42,215 bases of DNA from an uncultured Dorea sp. (lineage in GTDB: Bacteria; Bacillota; Clostridia; Lachnospirales; Lachnospiraceae): the NCBI GenBank assembly GCA_947388185.1, contig CANDQP010000015.1:1-42215 (forward strand), given 5' to 3'. Under the pieces are notes generated by a model. It was not told where the DNA came from. It worked only from the letters and a program-made list of their open reading frames with translations, and searched no databases. The translations under genes were made by a program, and so were the position numbers. Positions 8,248 through 16,956 of this stretch are shown here, piece by piece. Position 1 is the stretch's first letter, and each line of letters begins with the position of its first letter.

Positions 8248-8463
8248 ATGTACAATGATGAGAAAATAATTCTGCCTATGGACCTTCCGGAAGGGCTGCA
8301 GCGTGATTTCAAGGAATTACAGGAATATTATGACGCAGGTGACTGGCTGCAGTTTGACTTATTGTTTGAAGCAGTGGAGGCGAGTGTGAAGGCATATTAT
8401 CTTGCCGGAAAAATCAGCAGAGAGGAATTGAATCTTATTTTTAAGAAATATGGAATCGCATAG
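8248..8463 (+). CDS. Small acidic protein next to kinase remnant
   Basis: A 71-aa acidic helical protein (MYNDEKIILPMDLPEGL...) with no family name I can assign. GGAGGA lies 7 nt upstream of ATG 8248, which is preferred over the earlier in-frame ATG at 8173 that lies inside the kinase remnant. It follows the broken HipA/CtkA-like kinase by 28 nt, the position of a partner or antitoxin-like protein. It is intact although the kinase is not, as expected if the small gene is an antidote or neutral. Function unknown. Confidence 0.6.
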   Translation: MYNDEKIILPMDLPEGLQRDFKELQEYYDAGDWLQFDLLFEAVEASVKAYYLAGKISREELNLIFKKYGIA

Positions 8464-8500
8464 CGGTAAAGAAGATATCACAGAAGAGGAGACATAAGGA

Positions 8501-9191
8501 ATGACGAAGCAAGAGCTGGCTACGAGAATATGGCAACTGCGAATGAACTCAGGAAAAATATCAAGGCAAGCGAGTACAAGGACTATATTCTTGGCTTTAT
8601 GTTTTACAAATACTTATCAGACAAGGAGCTTGATTATTTCAAAGATTGGGGTGGGGAATCAGAGGAAGATCTGGTAGATTTGGATATCGAGGTCATTGAT
8701 AAGGCCAGGGATGCCAATGGATACTTTATCGCCTATGATGACCTGTTCTCTGTCTGGAGAAATATTGTACTGCAGAAGGATAACAGTACGAAGAAATATG
8801 TGGAGGTACAAAAGGGGATCAAAGGAAAGGTATTTCCGATCTGTATGATCCAGGAAGTGTATTTCCGGTCAGAGCTAGATGAACTTGAGAGGTTAAATAG
8901 TGAGAGAATTACATTGGAAGGTGAAATAGAAGATCTGTGGAATGAGCTGGAAGAAGATACGAAGTCCAATCTGTCGAAGGAGGACAACAGTGATGATCAT
9001 TCCAAAATGGATCCGAAGAAGCTAAACGGCGAAGTGAAGCAGATTCTTTCTGAATTGTCATCCACGGAAACAGATATTTTGGAAGAGTATCTTACACTGA
9101 AGAATAAGCAGAAGAAGATTGATTTTATCAGCAGCCATTCGGAAATAGAATGGGATCAGATGAAATGTAATAAGGATATGACCTATGGGGC
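8501..9191 (+). pseudogene. hsdM: hsdM remnant (type I RM methylase subunit)
   Basis: A wrecked modification subunit of a type I restriction-modification system. ATG 8501 (GAGGAG upstream) begins MTKQELATRIW; then a one-base loss near 8530 shifts the frame to ATANELRKNIKASEYKDYIL and FMFYKYLSDKE, a typical HsdM N terminus. After about 75 residues the text jumps to a C-terminal-like segment (GKVFPICMIQEVYF and a charged coiled coil), so the catalytic core with the SAM-binding and NPPY motifs is missing. The open frame runs on to 9267, but from about 9192 the DNA belongs to hsdS in another frame. Confidence 0.8.
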
Positions 9192-9389
9192 GGCGGTAAG
9201 GACATATATAGATTTTCTATTAAGGATTCTGTGTTTTTTGAAATGCCCATTCCTATACCAGATATAGATGAGCAGAAAAAAATAAGTAAATATTTATCGA
9301 AGTTGGATTCTCTTATTACTCTCCAACAATATAAGATGGAAAATCTGCAAAATTTTAAAAAGTCATTATTGGAAAAGATGTTTACTTAG
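9192..9389 (+). pseudogene. hsdS: hsdS C-terminal remnant
   Basis: In the frame starting at 9192 the DNA encodes 65 residues typical of the C-terminal end of a type I specificity subunit: [20 protein letters not shown] followed by [20 protein letters not shown] and a TAG stop. Both target-recognition domains are gone. The fragment abuts the hsdM remnant, so a single deletion probably removed the end of hsdM and most of hsdS. Confidence 0.82.
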
Positions 9390-9405
9390 AAAGGTTTGGA
9401 ATATA

Positions 9406-9891
9406 ATGAAACTATATCATGGAAGTAATGTAGAAGTAAAAGAGCCAAATATACTTGTTGGCAGAAGAACGCTTGATTTTGGTCAGGGATTTTATACAAC
9501 ATCTGACTATAACCAAGCAGAAAAATGGGCTTTTAATATTTCAAAGCGCCGGAATGTCGGGAAACCAGTTGTTTCTGTGTATGAATTTGATGAAATAGTT
9601 CTCTCAGAATTAGTTGTTCTCGAATTCAGTACACCAAACAGTGATTGGCTGCATTTTGTGTCTGAAAATAGGACAGATACTTATCGTGGTATGGAGTATG
9701 ATTTTATAAAAGGTCCAATTGCCAATGATAATACGATGCCTGTATTGAATATGTATATATCCGGGTTCGTTGATGAGGATTTTGCAATAAAGCGTTTGTT
9801 GCCGCAGAAACTCAAAGATCAATGTGTATTCAAAACAGAAAAAGCGATTCCGTTTCTTAAGTTCAGGGAGGTAATATTATGCAAAAAATGA
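9406..9891 (+). CDS. DUF3990 protein, ADP-ribosyltransferase-like toxin candidate
   Basis: A 161-aa protein matching DUF3990: it opens [11 protein letters not shown], then [20 protein letters not shown], and later [13 protein letters not shown]. The YHG(S/T) His, the GFYxT Tyr and a downstream acidic residue resemble the H-Y-E layout of ADP-ribosyltransferase-fold proteins, so a toxin that modifies a cellular target is a reasonable inference, not shown here. The last 13 nt overlap the next gene, and the next two genes look like its partners. It is full length and in frame, unlike the restriction genes on both sides. Confidence 0.75.
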   Translation: MKLYHGSNVEVKEPNILVGRRTLDFGQGFYTTSDYNQAEKWAFNISKRRNVGKPVVSVYEFDEIVLSELVVLEFSTPNSDWLHFVSENRTDTYRGMEYDFIKGPIANDNTMPVLNMYISGFVDEDFAIKRLLPQKLKDQCVFKTEKAIPFLKFREVILCKK

Positions 9892-10124
9892 TGAGTGAGG
9901 TATTGCATTATTATGACAGGGAAGTTGTAAAAATGATGATAGATAAATATGGTCTGATGCCTATGGAAGCAATCAACAGTTTTATAAAATCTCAAACCCA
10001 CATTATGTTAGAAGATATACAGTATGGTATGGATGAGTTCGGTTATCCTGCTATATTTGATATGTGGGAATGTGAGAAAATAACGGGAGATCCTAGAAAT
10101 TCCATATATATAAGAGGAGAATAA
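9879..10124 (+). CDS. DUF3791 protein, antitoxin-like partner
   Basis: An 81-aa protein resembling DUF3791 (helical; [20 protein letters not shown] then [15 protein letters not shown]). Proteins of this type commonly accompany DUF3990 genes. ATG 9879 overlaps the DUF3990 gene by 13 nt and has GGGAGG 7 nt upstream, implying translational coupling. An antitoxin or immunity role is inferred from this arrangement alone. Confidence 0.65.
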   Translation: MQKMMSEVLHYYDREVVKMMIDKYGLMPMEAINSFIKSQTHIMLEDIQYGMDEFGYPAIFDMWECEKITGDPRNSIYIRGE

Positions 10125-10125
10125 T

Positions 10126-10335
10126 ATGACAGCAGAACATGAATTTTATCTATATTTATTGGAATGTTATGCCGCGTATAAGAATAAACCGACAGGTGAG
10201 GTACTTGAAGAGTGGGATTTATTGAATATATCGGATTTTATTTTTAATATGTACGAAATGTACCATTCTGAATCTATAGAAAATGCTTTTAAAGATATTG
10301 ACAGTCTGACTATGACTGGCAAACCTGCCTGGTAA
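10126..10335 (+). CDS. Second small DUF3791-like protein
   Basis: A 69-aa acidic helical protein (EFYLYLLECYAAYKNKPTGE; NISDFIFNMYEMYHSESIEN). It begins 1 nt after the previous stop, with AGAGGAGA upstream of ATG 10126. The length, composition and position fit a second DUF3791-like component of the trio; the assignment is weaker than for the first. Its stop is 3 nt before sequence recognisable as hsdR remnant, so the module sits exactly between RM fragments. Confidence 0.6.
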   Translation: MTAEHEFYLYLLECYAAYKNKPTGEVLEEWDLLNISDFIFNMYEMYHSESIENAFKDIDSLTMTGKPAW

Positions 10336-10336
10336 A

Positions 10337-11391
10337 TCGAAAACAACATAACAAAGGAGAAATGGATATTCTCTCCGGGGGAAGTGGCAGGCGGAACGTC
10401 CAAATACCAGATCGCTGAACAGGTTGTGTTCAACCAGCAGGAAGATACGCGGGACAGAAGAGGCGACATTACACTTTTGATCAATGGTATGCCGGTGATC
10501 CATATCGAGTTGAAAGCGAGTGGCGTAGATGTTTTTGAGGCTGCACATCAGATAAAGAAATATATACAGGAGAGGAAATTCCAGGGATTTATGAGTCTGG
10601 TGCAGGTGTTCTGGGCGATTACGCCGGAAGATGCGTTGTATTTCGCGAATCCTGGAACGGCAGAGCGGATGAACTCCGCATTCTTCTTCCACTGGGAGGG
10701 CAGGGACAATCATATTATCCGGGACTGGAGAGAGATCATAGACGGCGAATCCAGGATCCTGTCCATTCCTGAGGCGCACCGAATGATCGGATGTTATGCT
10801 GTCGCCGACAAGGAGAAGGATACCAGATACAAAAGGCGCCAAATTTAAAGAAGATTTGATGGCGTGATTGTCTCATTCGAAGCCATATACGAAAATCGGA
10901 AATAATCATGACAAGTGTCTGGATATTGTGATCGTTGTAAATCAGTTGTTGACAGGATATGATTCGCAGTATGCCAATGTGCAGGTAGATGATATCGATG
11001 AAAATATAAAGACACTCAATCGGACTTATAAGAATATCTGTGATATTTTTGCGATTGACCATATCGATCATTTTGAGCAATTGCCAAGATCAGAGGAGAG
11101 GAGAACAGACAGAAGTTCAGAAGAGAATTCTATCGCTTGAAAAGTACACTCAGAACGGCGATCGAGGTATTTACTGCTAATTTCGGAATTGATGCGGATA
11201 TTTTCTATGACTTATATGTTCATACCATGGGCGGAAAGGTTGATGCAATAAAACTGGAAGTGATAGAGAAGTCGGCAGATATCAATAAAGTAAAAGAATA
11301 TTTTGATGCTAAGAACATGCTGAGTGCCGGAGGAAAGCTGCATGCAGAGCTAAAGCGGTTCATTGAAGAGCAGAAAGCGGAATCGGATTGA
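10337..11391 (+). pseudogene. hsdR: hsdR remnants (type I restriction subunit)
   Basis: At least three pieces of a type I restriction subunit. 10337-10848 encodes the N-terminal nuclease domain with RGDITLLINGMPVIHIELKA (D...ExK catalytic layout) and ILSIPEAHRMIGCYAVADKE. It then breaks, and 10868-11140 carries a helicase-domain shred (LDIVIVVNQLLTGYDS). A last frame, to 11391, gives a possible C terminus (KVKEYFDAKNM, KLHAELKRFIEE), which is less certain. The ATP-binding motor motifs and most of the protein are missing and the frames do not connect, so no working endonuclease can be made. Confidence 0.8.
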
Positions 11392-11419
11392 TTATAGATT
11401 ATGGAAGGAAGCGGTCAGG

Positions 11420-12181
11420 TTGAAAGAAGCAGAATTAAGAGCAATTTGGATGGAAGAAGAGAAGACAGCACATATTACAGGGTGGGATTTTTCACATATT
11501 CACGGGAGGTATGAAGAAGAGAATGACTTGCCATGGGATTATAAGGGGATAATAAGACAATATTTAAGAGACGGTTCAAAGATATTGGATTATGATACCG
11601 GCGGCGGAGAGTTTTTATTATCTCTGAACCATCCGTATGATCAGACGGCAGCGACAGAAGGATTTAAACCGAATGTACAATTGTGTAAGGAGAAATTACT
11701 GCCCCTGGGCATTGATTTTAAAGAGTGTGAGGCTCCTTCTGAGATTCCTTTTGAGGATGAAGCTTTTGATATGATCATTAACAGACATGGAAGCTTTGAT
11801 GCCGGAGAGCTGTATCGTCTGCTAAAGAAGGACGGAATCTTTATTACGGAGCAGGTTGGGAGTGATAATGACAGAGATTTGGTTGAAATGGTCCTTCCCG
11901 GAACGGACAAGCCTTTTCCGCATCTGAATCTTAGAGAACAGAGAAGAGTTTTCGAGGACGCCGGATTTCATGTTATAGAGAGTGAGGAAGTATATCGGCC
12001 GATCAAATTCTATGATGTCGGCGCATTTGTGTGGTTTGCACGGATTATTGAATGGGAATTTCCTGAGTTTTCTGTTGAGAAATGCTTTGACAGGCTGCTT
12101 AGGATGCAGAGGATCATTGAGGAGAAAGGGGAAGTAGAAGGAACAATTCATCGGTATTTAATTGTGGCGAAGAAAGTATAA
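11420..12181 (+). CDS. Class I SAM-dependent methyltransferase
   Basis: A 253-aa methyltransferase of the Rossmann type. The SAM-binding motif I region reads ILDYDTGGGEFLLSL, followed by a post-I acidic position and FEDEAFDMIINRH (motif IV region). The N terminus (WMEEEKTAHITGWDFSHI) and NDLPWDYK are shared by a small-molecule methyltransferase group in Firmicutes; the substrate is unknown. The frame is open from 11363, inside the hsdR remnant, but the TTG at 11420 with AAGGAAGCGG upstream gives the expected N-terminal length and is preferred. The gene looks intact although its 5' flank was remodelled by decay of the restriction locus. Confidence 0.8.
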   Translation: MKEAELRAIWMEEEKTAHITGWDFSHIHGRYEEENDLPWDYKGIIRQYLRDGSKILDYDTGGGEFLLSLNHPYDQTAATEGFKPNVQLCKEKLLPLGIDFKECEAPSEIPFEDEAFDMIINRHGSFDAGELYRLLKKDGIFITEQVGSDNDRDLVEMVLPGTDKPFPHLNLREQRRVFEDAGFHVIESEEVYRPIKFYDVGAFVWFARIIEWEFPEFSVEKCFDRLLRMQRIIEEKGEVEGTIHRYLIVAKKV

Positions 12182-12213
12182 TCCGAATATTCTGGTAAAA
12201 AAGGGTTTTTTCA

Positions 12214-13107
12214 ATGAATAAAGTAAAACAGCAGATCCATTATTGTTGTGATGATACGATGAGGGGGAACGTCAAGGGGCAGAATATAACGGTGGCAGTG
12301 TTGGATACAGGGATGGCTGCACATCCGGATCTCAAAGGGAGGATTCTGGCTTTTTACGATTGTGTCAATCACCGTCATGGATTATATGATGACAGCGGTC
12401 ATGGAACACATGTGGGAGGGATTATTGCCGGCAATGGCGTGCTGTCTCAGGGAAGACTTGCCGGAATGGCGCCGGAAGCGAAGCTGGCGGCAGTGAAGGT
12501 GTTGGATGCCAAAGGTGAAGGAGATGTGGCGCAGATTCTTGAAGGGATCCGTTGGATCAGAAAGAATTATAACCGATTTAGAATCAGAGTAGCCAATATA
12601 TCGGTAGGGGCGAAGCTTGATCTGGATGAAGAGAAGGAGCGAAGCCTGATACAGGCGGTGGAAATGCTGTGGGACGAGGGGATCACGGTTATCGTGTCGG
12701 CGGGGAATTATGGGCCGGAGGAGGGAAGCGTGACCGTCCCGGGGAACAGCCGCAAGGTGGTCACCGTTGGTGCGTTGGAGGAGCACGGGATGAAGAATGT
12801 CTGTTCCGGTGCCGGACCTACCAGTCAGTGTATTGTAAAGCCAGAGCTTGTGGCGCCGGGGTATCAGGTCCTGTCTTGTAATAGTCTGTATCGCAAGAAC
12901 AGGATTCCTTATATCAGAAAGAGCGGAACATCTATGGCGACGCCTGTGGTATCGGGAGCTGCTGCATTATTCCTGTCAAAATATCAGGACGCGGCGAATG
13001 TGGAGCTTAAGCTTGCGTTTCGGGAAACATGTGAACAGCAGCAAAGCGGTAGGAATCAGGGATGGGGACTGCTTAGAGTAGACAGGATGTTAGATATGTG
13101 GAGGTGA
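12214..13107 (+). CDS. Intracellular subtilisin-like serine protease (S8)
   Basis: A 297-aa S8 peptidase. The catalytic triad is visible: D31 in VAVLDTG, H63 in SGHGTHVGG and S240 in SGTSMATP, with the oxyanion Asn165 in SAGNYG. There is no signal peptide and no long propeptide, so it should act in the cytoplasm like IspA-type proteases, degrading proteins in stationary phase or sporulation. Four or more cysteines are spread through the chain. The ATG at 12214 follows a purine-rich AAAAAAGGG. It is a single gene between the methyltransferase and the ylxM promoter. Confidence 0.9.
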   Translation: MNKVKQQIHYCCDDTMRGNVKGQNITVAVLDTGMAAHPDLKGRILAFYDCVNHRHGLYDDSGHGTHVGGIIAGNGVLSQGRLAGMAPEAKLAAVKVLDAKGEGDVAQILEGIRWIRKNYNRFRIRVANISVGAKLDLDEEKERSLIQAVEMLWDEGITVIVSAGNYGPEEGSVTVPGNSRKVVTVGALEEHGMKNVCSGAGPTSQCIVKPELVAPGYQVLSCNSLYRKNRIPYIRKSGTSMATPVVSGAAALFLSKYQDAANVELKLAFRETCEQQQSGRNQGWGLLRVDRMLDMWR

Positions 13108-13167
13108 CGAAATATTATTTTTTCATTTTCCCAGCAAATCGAACATTAGTTTGTAAAGAAAAAATAC

Positions 13168-13196
13168 TTGACACCTTTCCCTTTTTGTTGTATGAT
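13168..13196 (+). promoter_or_regulatory. Promoter of ylxM-ffh operon
   Basis: A perfect TTGACA (13168-13173), a 17-nt spacer and TATGAT (13191-13196) lie just before the ylxM start. This is a strong vegetative promoter. Because the -10 box ends at 13196, the ylxM start must be downstream, which supports GTG 13213. Confidence 0.8.
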
Positions 13197-13212
13197 AGCG
13201 AAGGTGATTGAA

Positions 13213-13557
13213 GTGGATAAGATTCTGGAGCAGACATTGCTGTTTGATTTTTATGGTGAATTACTTACGAAGCATCAGAAGGAGATCTATGAGCGGTTCG
13301 TGTCGGAGGATCTCTCCCTCGGGGAGATTGCGGAGGAGGCAGGTATCAGCCGTCAGGGAGTCCATGATCTGATCAGGCGCTGCAACCAGGCGCTTAGAGG
13401 ATATGAGGAGAAGCTTCACCTGGTAGAGAAGTTCCTGGCAGTCCGGGAGAAGGTGGAGAGGATAGACGGGATTCTTAAGGAGTATCAGACAGAAGATTCG
13501 GACGAATGGATACAGAGTATCCGCAGGATTGCCGGTGAGATTATAGAAGAGCTGTAA
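13213..13557 (+). CDS. ylxM: YlxM/p13 SRP-associated HTH protein
   Basis: A 114-aa protein of the YlxM/p13 family, encoded directly before ffh in most Firmicutes and thought to regulate or assist the signal recognition particle. It starts MDKILEQTLLFDFYGELLT and has a sigma-region-4-like helix-turn-helix (SLGEIAEEAGISRQGVHDLI, about 38-57). GTG 13213 follows AAGGTGAT and lies after the promoter; earlier in-frame starts fall within the promoter. ffh follows after 15 nt in the same operon. Confidence 0.9.
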   Translation: MDKILEQTLLFDFYGELLTKHQKEIYERFVSEDLSLGEIAEEAGISRQGVHDLIRRCNQALRGYEEKLHLVEKFLAVREKVERIDGILKEYQTEDSDEWIQSIRRIAGEIIEEL

Positions 13558-13572
13558 CAGAGGAGTTTTTGT

Positions 13573-14928
13573 ATGGCATTTGACAGTTTGACAGAGAAAC
13601 TTCAAAATATATTCAAGAATCTGCGAAGCAAGGGACGCCTTACCGAGGAGGATGTCAAGGAAGCCCTCAAGGAGATCAAGCGGGCGCTTCTTGCGGCGGA
13701 TGTTAATTTCAAGGTTGTCAAGGATTTTATCAAGAGCGTTCAGGAACGTGCCGTCGGGCAGGATGTCATGAACGGGTTGAATCCGGGGCAGATGGTCATC
13801 AAGATTGTGAATGAAGAACTGGTGAAGCTGATGGGCTCCGAGACGACGGAGATCAGGCTGCAGCCGGGAAGCGCGGTCACGGTGATCATGATGGCAGGTC
13901 TTCAGGGAGCCGGTAAGACGACCACCACCGCGAAGCTTGCGGGCAAGTACAAGCTTAAGGGTAAGAAACCGCTGCTTGTGGCCTGTGACATATATAGGCC
14001 GGCGGCCATTAAGCAGCTGCAGGTGAACGGCGAGAAGCAGGGCGTAGAAGTATTTGCCATGGGAGAGAATCACAAGCCCGCCAATATCGCGAAGGCTGCT
14101 CTTGAACATGCCCAGAAGAATGGGAATAATATTGTGATCCTGGATACGGCCGGGCGTCTTCATATTGATGAGGATATGATGGCAGAGCTTCAGGAGATCA
14201 AGGAGACGGTAACCGTGCACCAGACTATTCTGGTCATTGACGCCATGACTGGTCAGGATGCGGTGAACGTTGCGAAGGAATTTAACGAGAAGGCGGGGAT
14301 AGACGGTGTGATCGTCACGAAGCTTGACGGTGATACCCGAGGCGGTGCGGCACTTTCTGTTAAGGCCGTTACCGGCAAGCCGATCTTATATGTAGGTATG
14401 GGGGAGAAGTTATCTGATCTGGAGCAGTTCTATCCGGACAGAATGGCGTCCCGTATCCTTGGGATGGGTGATGTGCTGACTCTGATCGAGAAGGCGGAGG
14501 CTGAGATCGACGAAGAGAAAGCAAGGCAGATGACCCAGAAGCTTAAGAAGAACCAGTTTGATTTCGAGGATTTCTTAGAGAGTATCAGCCAGATGAAGAA
14601 CATGGGCGGTCTTGGCAGTATCATGAACATGCTTCCCGGCCTTGGCGGTATGGGCGGTATGGGTAAGATGAAGGGGCTTGACGATGAGCAGACTTCCCAG
14701 GCAGAGAAGGGTATGGCGCGGATGGAGGCTATGATCTACTCCATGACTCCGGAAGAGAGAAGGAATCCGGATATATTGAACCCGTCAAGGAAGCATCGGA
14801 TCGCGAAGGGCGCCGGTGTGGATATCAGCGAGGTCAACCGGATGGTGAAGCAGTTCGGTGAGATGAAGAAGATGATGAAGATGATGGGTAAAGGCGGCAG
14901 GAAAGGAAAGTTCCGTTTGCCGTTCTGA
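13573..14928 (+). CDS. ffh: Signal recognition particle protein Ffh
   Basis: A 451-aa SRP54 GTPase that binds signal peptides of nascent chains with 4.5S RNA and delivers ribosomes to FtsY. The N domain is about 1-85. The G domain shows G1 GLQGAGKTTTTAKLAGK, the G3 region LDTAGRLHIDED and G4 TKLDGDTRGG. The Met-rich M domain begins near 325 (NMLPGLGGMGGMGKMKGL) and ends with a Gly/Lys-rich tail. The length is standard. It lies between ylxM and rpsP, the conserved Firmicutes order. Confidence 0.98.
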   Translation: MAFDSLTEKLQNIFKNLRSKGRLTEEDVKEALKEIKRALLAADVNFKVVKDFIKSVQERAVGQDVMNGLNPGQMVIKIVNEELVKLMGSETTEIRLQPGSAVTVIMMAGLQGAGKTTTTAKLAGKYKLKGKKPLLVACDIYRPAAIKQLQVNGEKQGVEVFAMGENHKPANIAKAALEHAQKNGNNIVILDTAGRLHIDEDMMAELQEIKETVTVHQTILVIDAMTGQDAVNVAKEFNEKAGIDGVIVTKLDGDTRGGAALSVKAVTGKPILYVGMGEKLSDLEQFYPDRMASRILGMGDVLTLIEKAEAEIDEEKARQMTQKLKKNQFDFEDFLESISQMKNMGGLGSIMNMLPGLGGMGGMGKMKGLDDEQTSQAEKGMARMEAMIYSMTPEERRNPDILNPSRKHRIAKGAGVDISEVNRMVKQFGEMKKMMKMMGKGGRKGKFRLPF

Positions 14929-15001
14929 TAATGGTATACCGCGTCTTCGGCGCGTTATATAGATATAATTATAGAAGAATATTTTATGGAGGTGAAATAC
15001 A

Positions 15002-15247
15002 ATGGCAGTAAAGATCAGATTAAGAAGGATGGGACAGAAAAAGGCTCCTTTCTATAGAATTATTGTAGCTGATTCAAGATCCCCAAGAGATGGTAAATTT
15101 ATCGACGAGATCGGAACCTATGATCCGAACTGTGATCCAAGCGCGATCAAGGTTGATGAAGAGGCGGCTAAGAAGTGGCTGAATAATGGTGCGCAGCCGA
15201 CAGAGGTTGTAAGCAAGATCTTTAAGATAGCAGGCATTGAGAAATAG
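15002..15247 (+). CDS. rpsP: 30S ribosomal protein bS16
   Basis: An 81-aa ribosomal protein bS16, needed for 30S assembly. It starts [20 protein letters not shown] and contains [20 protein letters not shown], the family signature. GGAGGTG lies 7-8 nt upstream of ATG 15002. The 73-nt gap from ffh holds a small GC-rich hairpin (CGCG arms around 14940-14955) that may tune read-through. Confidence 0.98.
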   Translation: MAVKIRLRRMGQKKAPFYRIIVADSRSPRDGKFIDEIGTYDPNCDPSAIKVDEEAAKKWLNNGAQPTEVVSKIFKIAGIEK

Positions 15248-15284
15248 ATTCTGAATGTAAATCTTATTTTAGAGGTACGCGATT

Positions 15285-15515
15285 ATGAAAGAACTGGTGG
15301 AAGTTATTACGAAGGCCCTGGTGGACGATCCTGACAGCGTTGTTGTGACTGAGAGAGAGGAGAAGAAGACGATGGTCCTGGAAGTTCATGTTGCCGATTC
15401 TGATATGGGAAAGGTAATTGGGAAACAGGGACGCATCGCCAAAGCGATCCGTTCGGTTGTGAAGGCGGCGGCTGCCAAAGAAGATAAGAAGGTTATCGTT
15501 GATATCATGGATTAG
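15285..15515 (+). CDS. khpA: KH-domain RNA-binding protein KhpA
   Basis: A 76-aa single KH-domain protein. The RNA-binding GxxG loop is visible in KVIGKQGRIAKAIRSVVKAA. KhpA family proteins work with KhpB/Jag in global RNA binding and control of cell growth in Gram-positives. It lies between rpsP and rimM as usual. AGAGGTA precedes ATG 15285. Confidence 0.93.
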   Translation: MKELVEVITKALVDDPDSVVVTEREEKKTMVLEVHVADSDMGKVIGKQGRIAKAIRSVVKAAAAKEDKKVIVDIMD

Positions 15516-15519
15516 CAAG

Positions 15520-15580
15520 AAGAGGGATTTTCCTCTTGGATGAAGGACAGACGTATAAGATAAACGCCTGTCCTTGTTTT
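15520..15580 (+). terminator. Hairpin pair between khpA and rimM
   Basis: A small hairpin (AAGAGG 15520-15525 with CCTCTT 15532-15537) is followed by a larger one: 15543-15553 pairs with 15565-15575, ten pairs and one mismatch, then GTTTTCAT. This looks like an intrinsic terminator or attenuator inside the operon, which would let rpsP-khpA be transcribed above rimM-trmD. Confidence 0.45.
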
Positions 15581-15598
15581 CATAATAGGAGAAGAAGG

Positions 15599-16105
15599 AT
15601 GGATGATTTATTACAGGTTGGGGTGATCACCCAGACCCACGGGATCAGAGGAGAGGTAAAGGTATTCCCTACGACGGATGATCCCGGAAGATTCGTGGAA
15701 TTGAAGCAGGTGCTGCTTGATACAGGGAGAGAGACACTGCCTTTGGAGATTGAGAATGTCAAGTTTTTCAAACAGTTTGTGATCTTAAAATTCAAGGGCT
15801 ATGATAATATAAATGATATTGAGAGATACAAGAGATGTCCGCTTCTGGTCGAACGTGAAGACGCGGTTCCTCTTGAGGAGGATGAATATTTTATCGCAGA
15901 TATGATCGGGATGAAGGTTGTGACAGATCAGGGGGAGGAATTCGGCACTCTTAAGGATGTGATGGAGACAGGTGCGAATGATGTATATGTGATCGACCAT
16001 CCGGTGAAGGGAGAAGTTCTGATCCCGGCGATCAGGGAGTGTATTCTGGATGTGGATATTGAGGGCGGACAGATGAAGATCCATGTGATGGATGGACTGA
16101 TCTGA
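15599..16105 (+). CDS. rimM: 16S rRNA processing protein RimM
   Basis: A 168-aa RimM, which binds uS19 and helps mature the 3' domain of 16S rRNA. The N-terminal RimM domain starts LLQVGVITQTHGIRGEVKVF; the C-terminal PRC-barrel includes DEYFIADMIGMKV and GEVLIPAIRECI. ATG 15599 has AGGAG a few nt upstream and matches the family start; the longer in-frame extension reads through the upstream hairpin and is rejected. trmD follows, the classic pair. Confidence 0.95.
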   Translation: MDDLLQVGVITQTHGIRGEVKVFPTTDDPGRFVELKQVLLDTGRETLPLEIENVKFFKQFVILKFKGYDNINDIERYKRCPLLVEREDAVPLEEDEYFIADMIGMKVVTDQGEEFGTLKDVMETGANDVYVIDHPVKGEVLIPAIRECILDVDIEGGQMKIHVMDGLI

Positions 16106-16140
16106 GAAAAGCGGCGGTACGCGATGAAGGAGCTTGAGTT

Positions 16141-16938
16141 ATGCATTTTTATATTATGACATTGTTTCCGGAGATGGTGATGCAGGGACTTTGTACCAGC
16201 ATTATCGGAAGGGCTGTGGACAAGGGGATCTTATCTATTGACGCTGTCAATATCAGGGACTATGCTTTTAACAAGCATAACAGTGTGGATGATTATCCTT
16301 ACGGCGGCGGCGCTGGGATGCTGATGCAGGCGGAGCCTGTGTATCAGGCGTATCAGGCGGTGAAGGAGAAGATATCGGCGGCAGGTCTCCAGCCGTCTCC
16401 GGGCGGTGAAGAGACCGTGGATGTTCGAGGAAGAGCAGCGGAAGGGAAGAAGCCCCGTGTTGTCTACCTGTCTCCGCAGGGGAAGACATTCAACCAGAAG
16501 ATGGCGGAAGAATTTGCCGCCGAAGAAGAATTGGTGTTCTTATGCGGGCATTACGAGGGGATTGACGAGCGTGTGCTTGAGGAGATCGTGACGGATTATG
16601 TGTCGATCGGGGACTATATCCTGACAGGCGGGGAACTTCCGGCTATGATCATGGTGGATGCCATCTCGCGTCTGATACCTGGGGTCCTTCACAACGATGT
16701 ATCGGCAGAGTTCGAGAGCTTCCAGGATAATCTGCTTGAGTATCCCCAGTATTCCAGGCCGGAGGTCTGGCACGGGAAGCGTGTGCCGGAAGTTCTGTTA
16801 TCCGGGCATCATGCGAATATTGAGAAATGGCGGCGAGAACAGTCTGTGTTAAGGACGGCACAGCTGCGTCCGGATCTGCTTGAAGAAGCAGAGCTTACCT
16901 GGGCAGAAAAGGATATGGTGATAAAATTTCAGGAGTAA
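16141..16938 (+). CDS. trmD: tRNA (guanine37-N1)-methyltransferase TrmD
   Basis: A 265-aa SPOUT methyltransferase that makes m1G37 in tRNAs and so prevents +1 frameshifting. It shows MTLFPEMV at the start, DDYPYGGGAGMLMQAEPV, the knot region FLCGHYEGIDERV and SIGDYILTGGELPA. It carries about 20 extra residues (about 79-102, after EKISAAG) between the substrate loop and KKPRVVYLSPQG, so it is longer than the usual 240-245 aa. ATG 16141 follows the rimM stop by 35 nt, with AAGGAG about 9 nt upstream. Confidence 0.97.
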   Translation: MHFYIMTLFPEMVMQGLCTSIIGRAVDKGILSIDAVNIRDYAFNKHNSVDDYPYGGGAGMLMQAEPVYQAYQAVKEKISAAGLQPSPGGEETVDVRGRAAEGKKPRVVYLSPQGKTFNQKMAEEFAAEEELVFLCGHYEGIDERVLEEIVTDYVSIGDYILTGGELPAMIMVDAISRLIPGVLHNDVSAEFESFQDNLLEYPQYSRPEVWHGKRVPEVLLSGHHANIEKWRREQSVLRTAQLRPDLLEEAELTWAEKDMVIKFQE

Positions 16939-16956
16939 TTATTTGGGAAAAATCCC

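Noticed and set aside
10219-10842. Minus-strand ORF (207 aa) opposite the hsdR remnant
   Set aside because: Antisense to recognisable HsdR N-terminal coding sequence; no start signal.
13261-14220. Long minus-strand ORF (319 aa) opposite ylxM-ffh
   Set aside because: Shadow of ffh; Leu/His/Arg-rich low-information translation, no ribosome site, no family.
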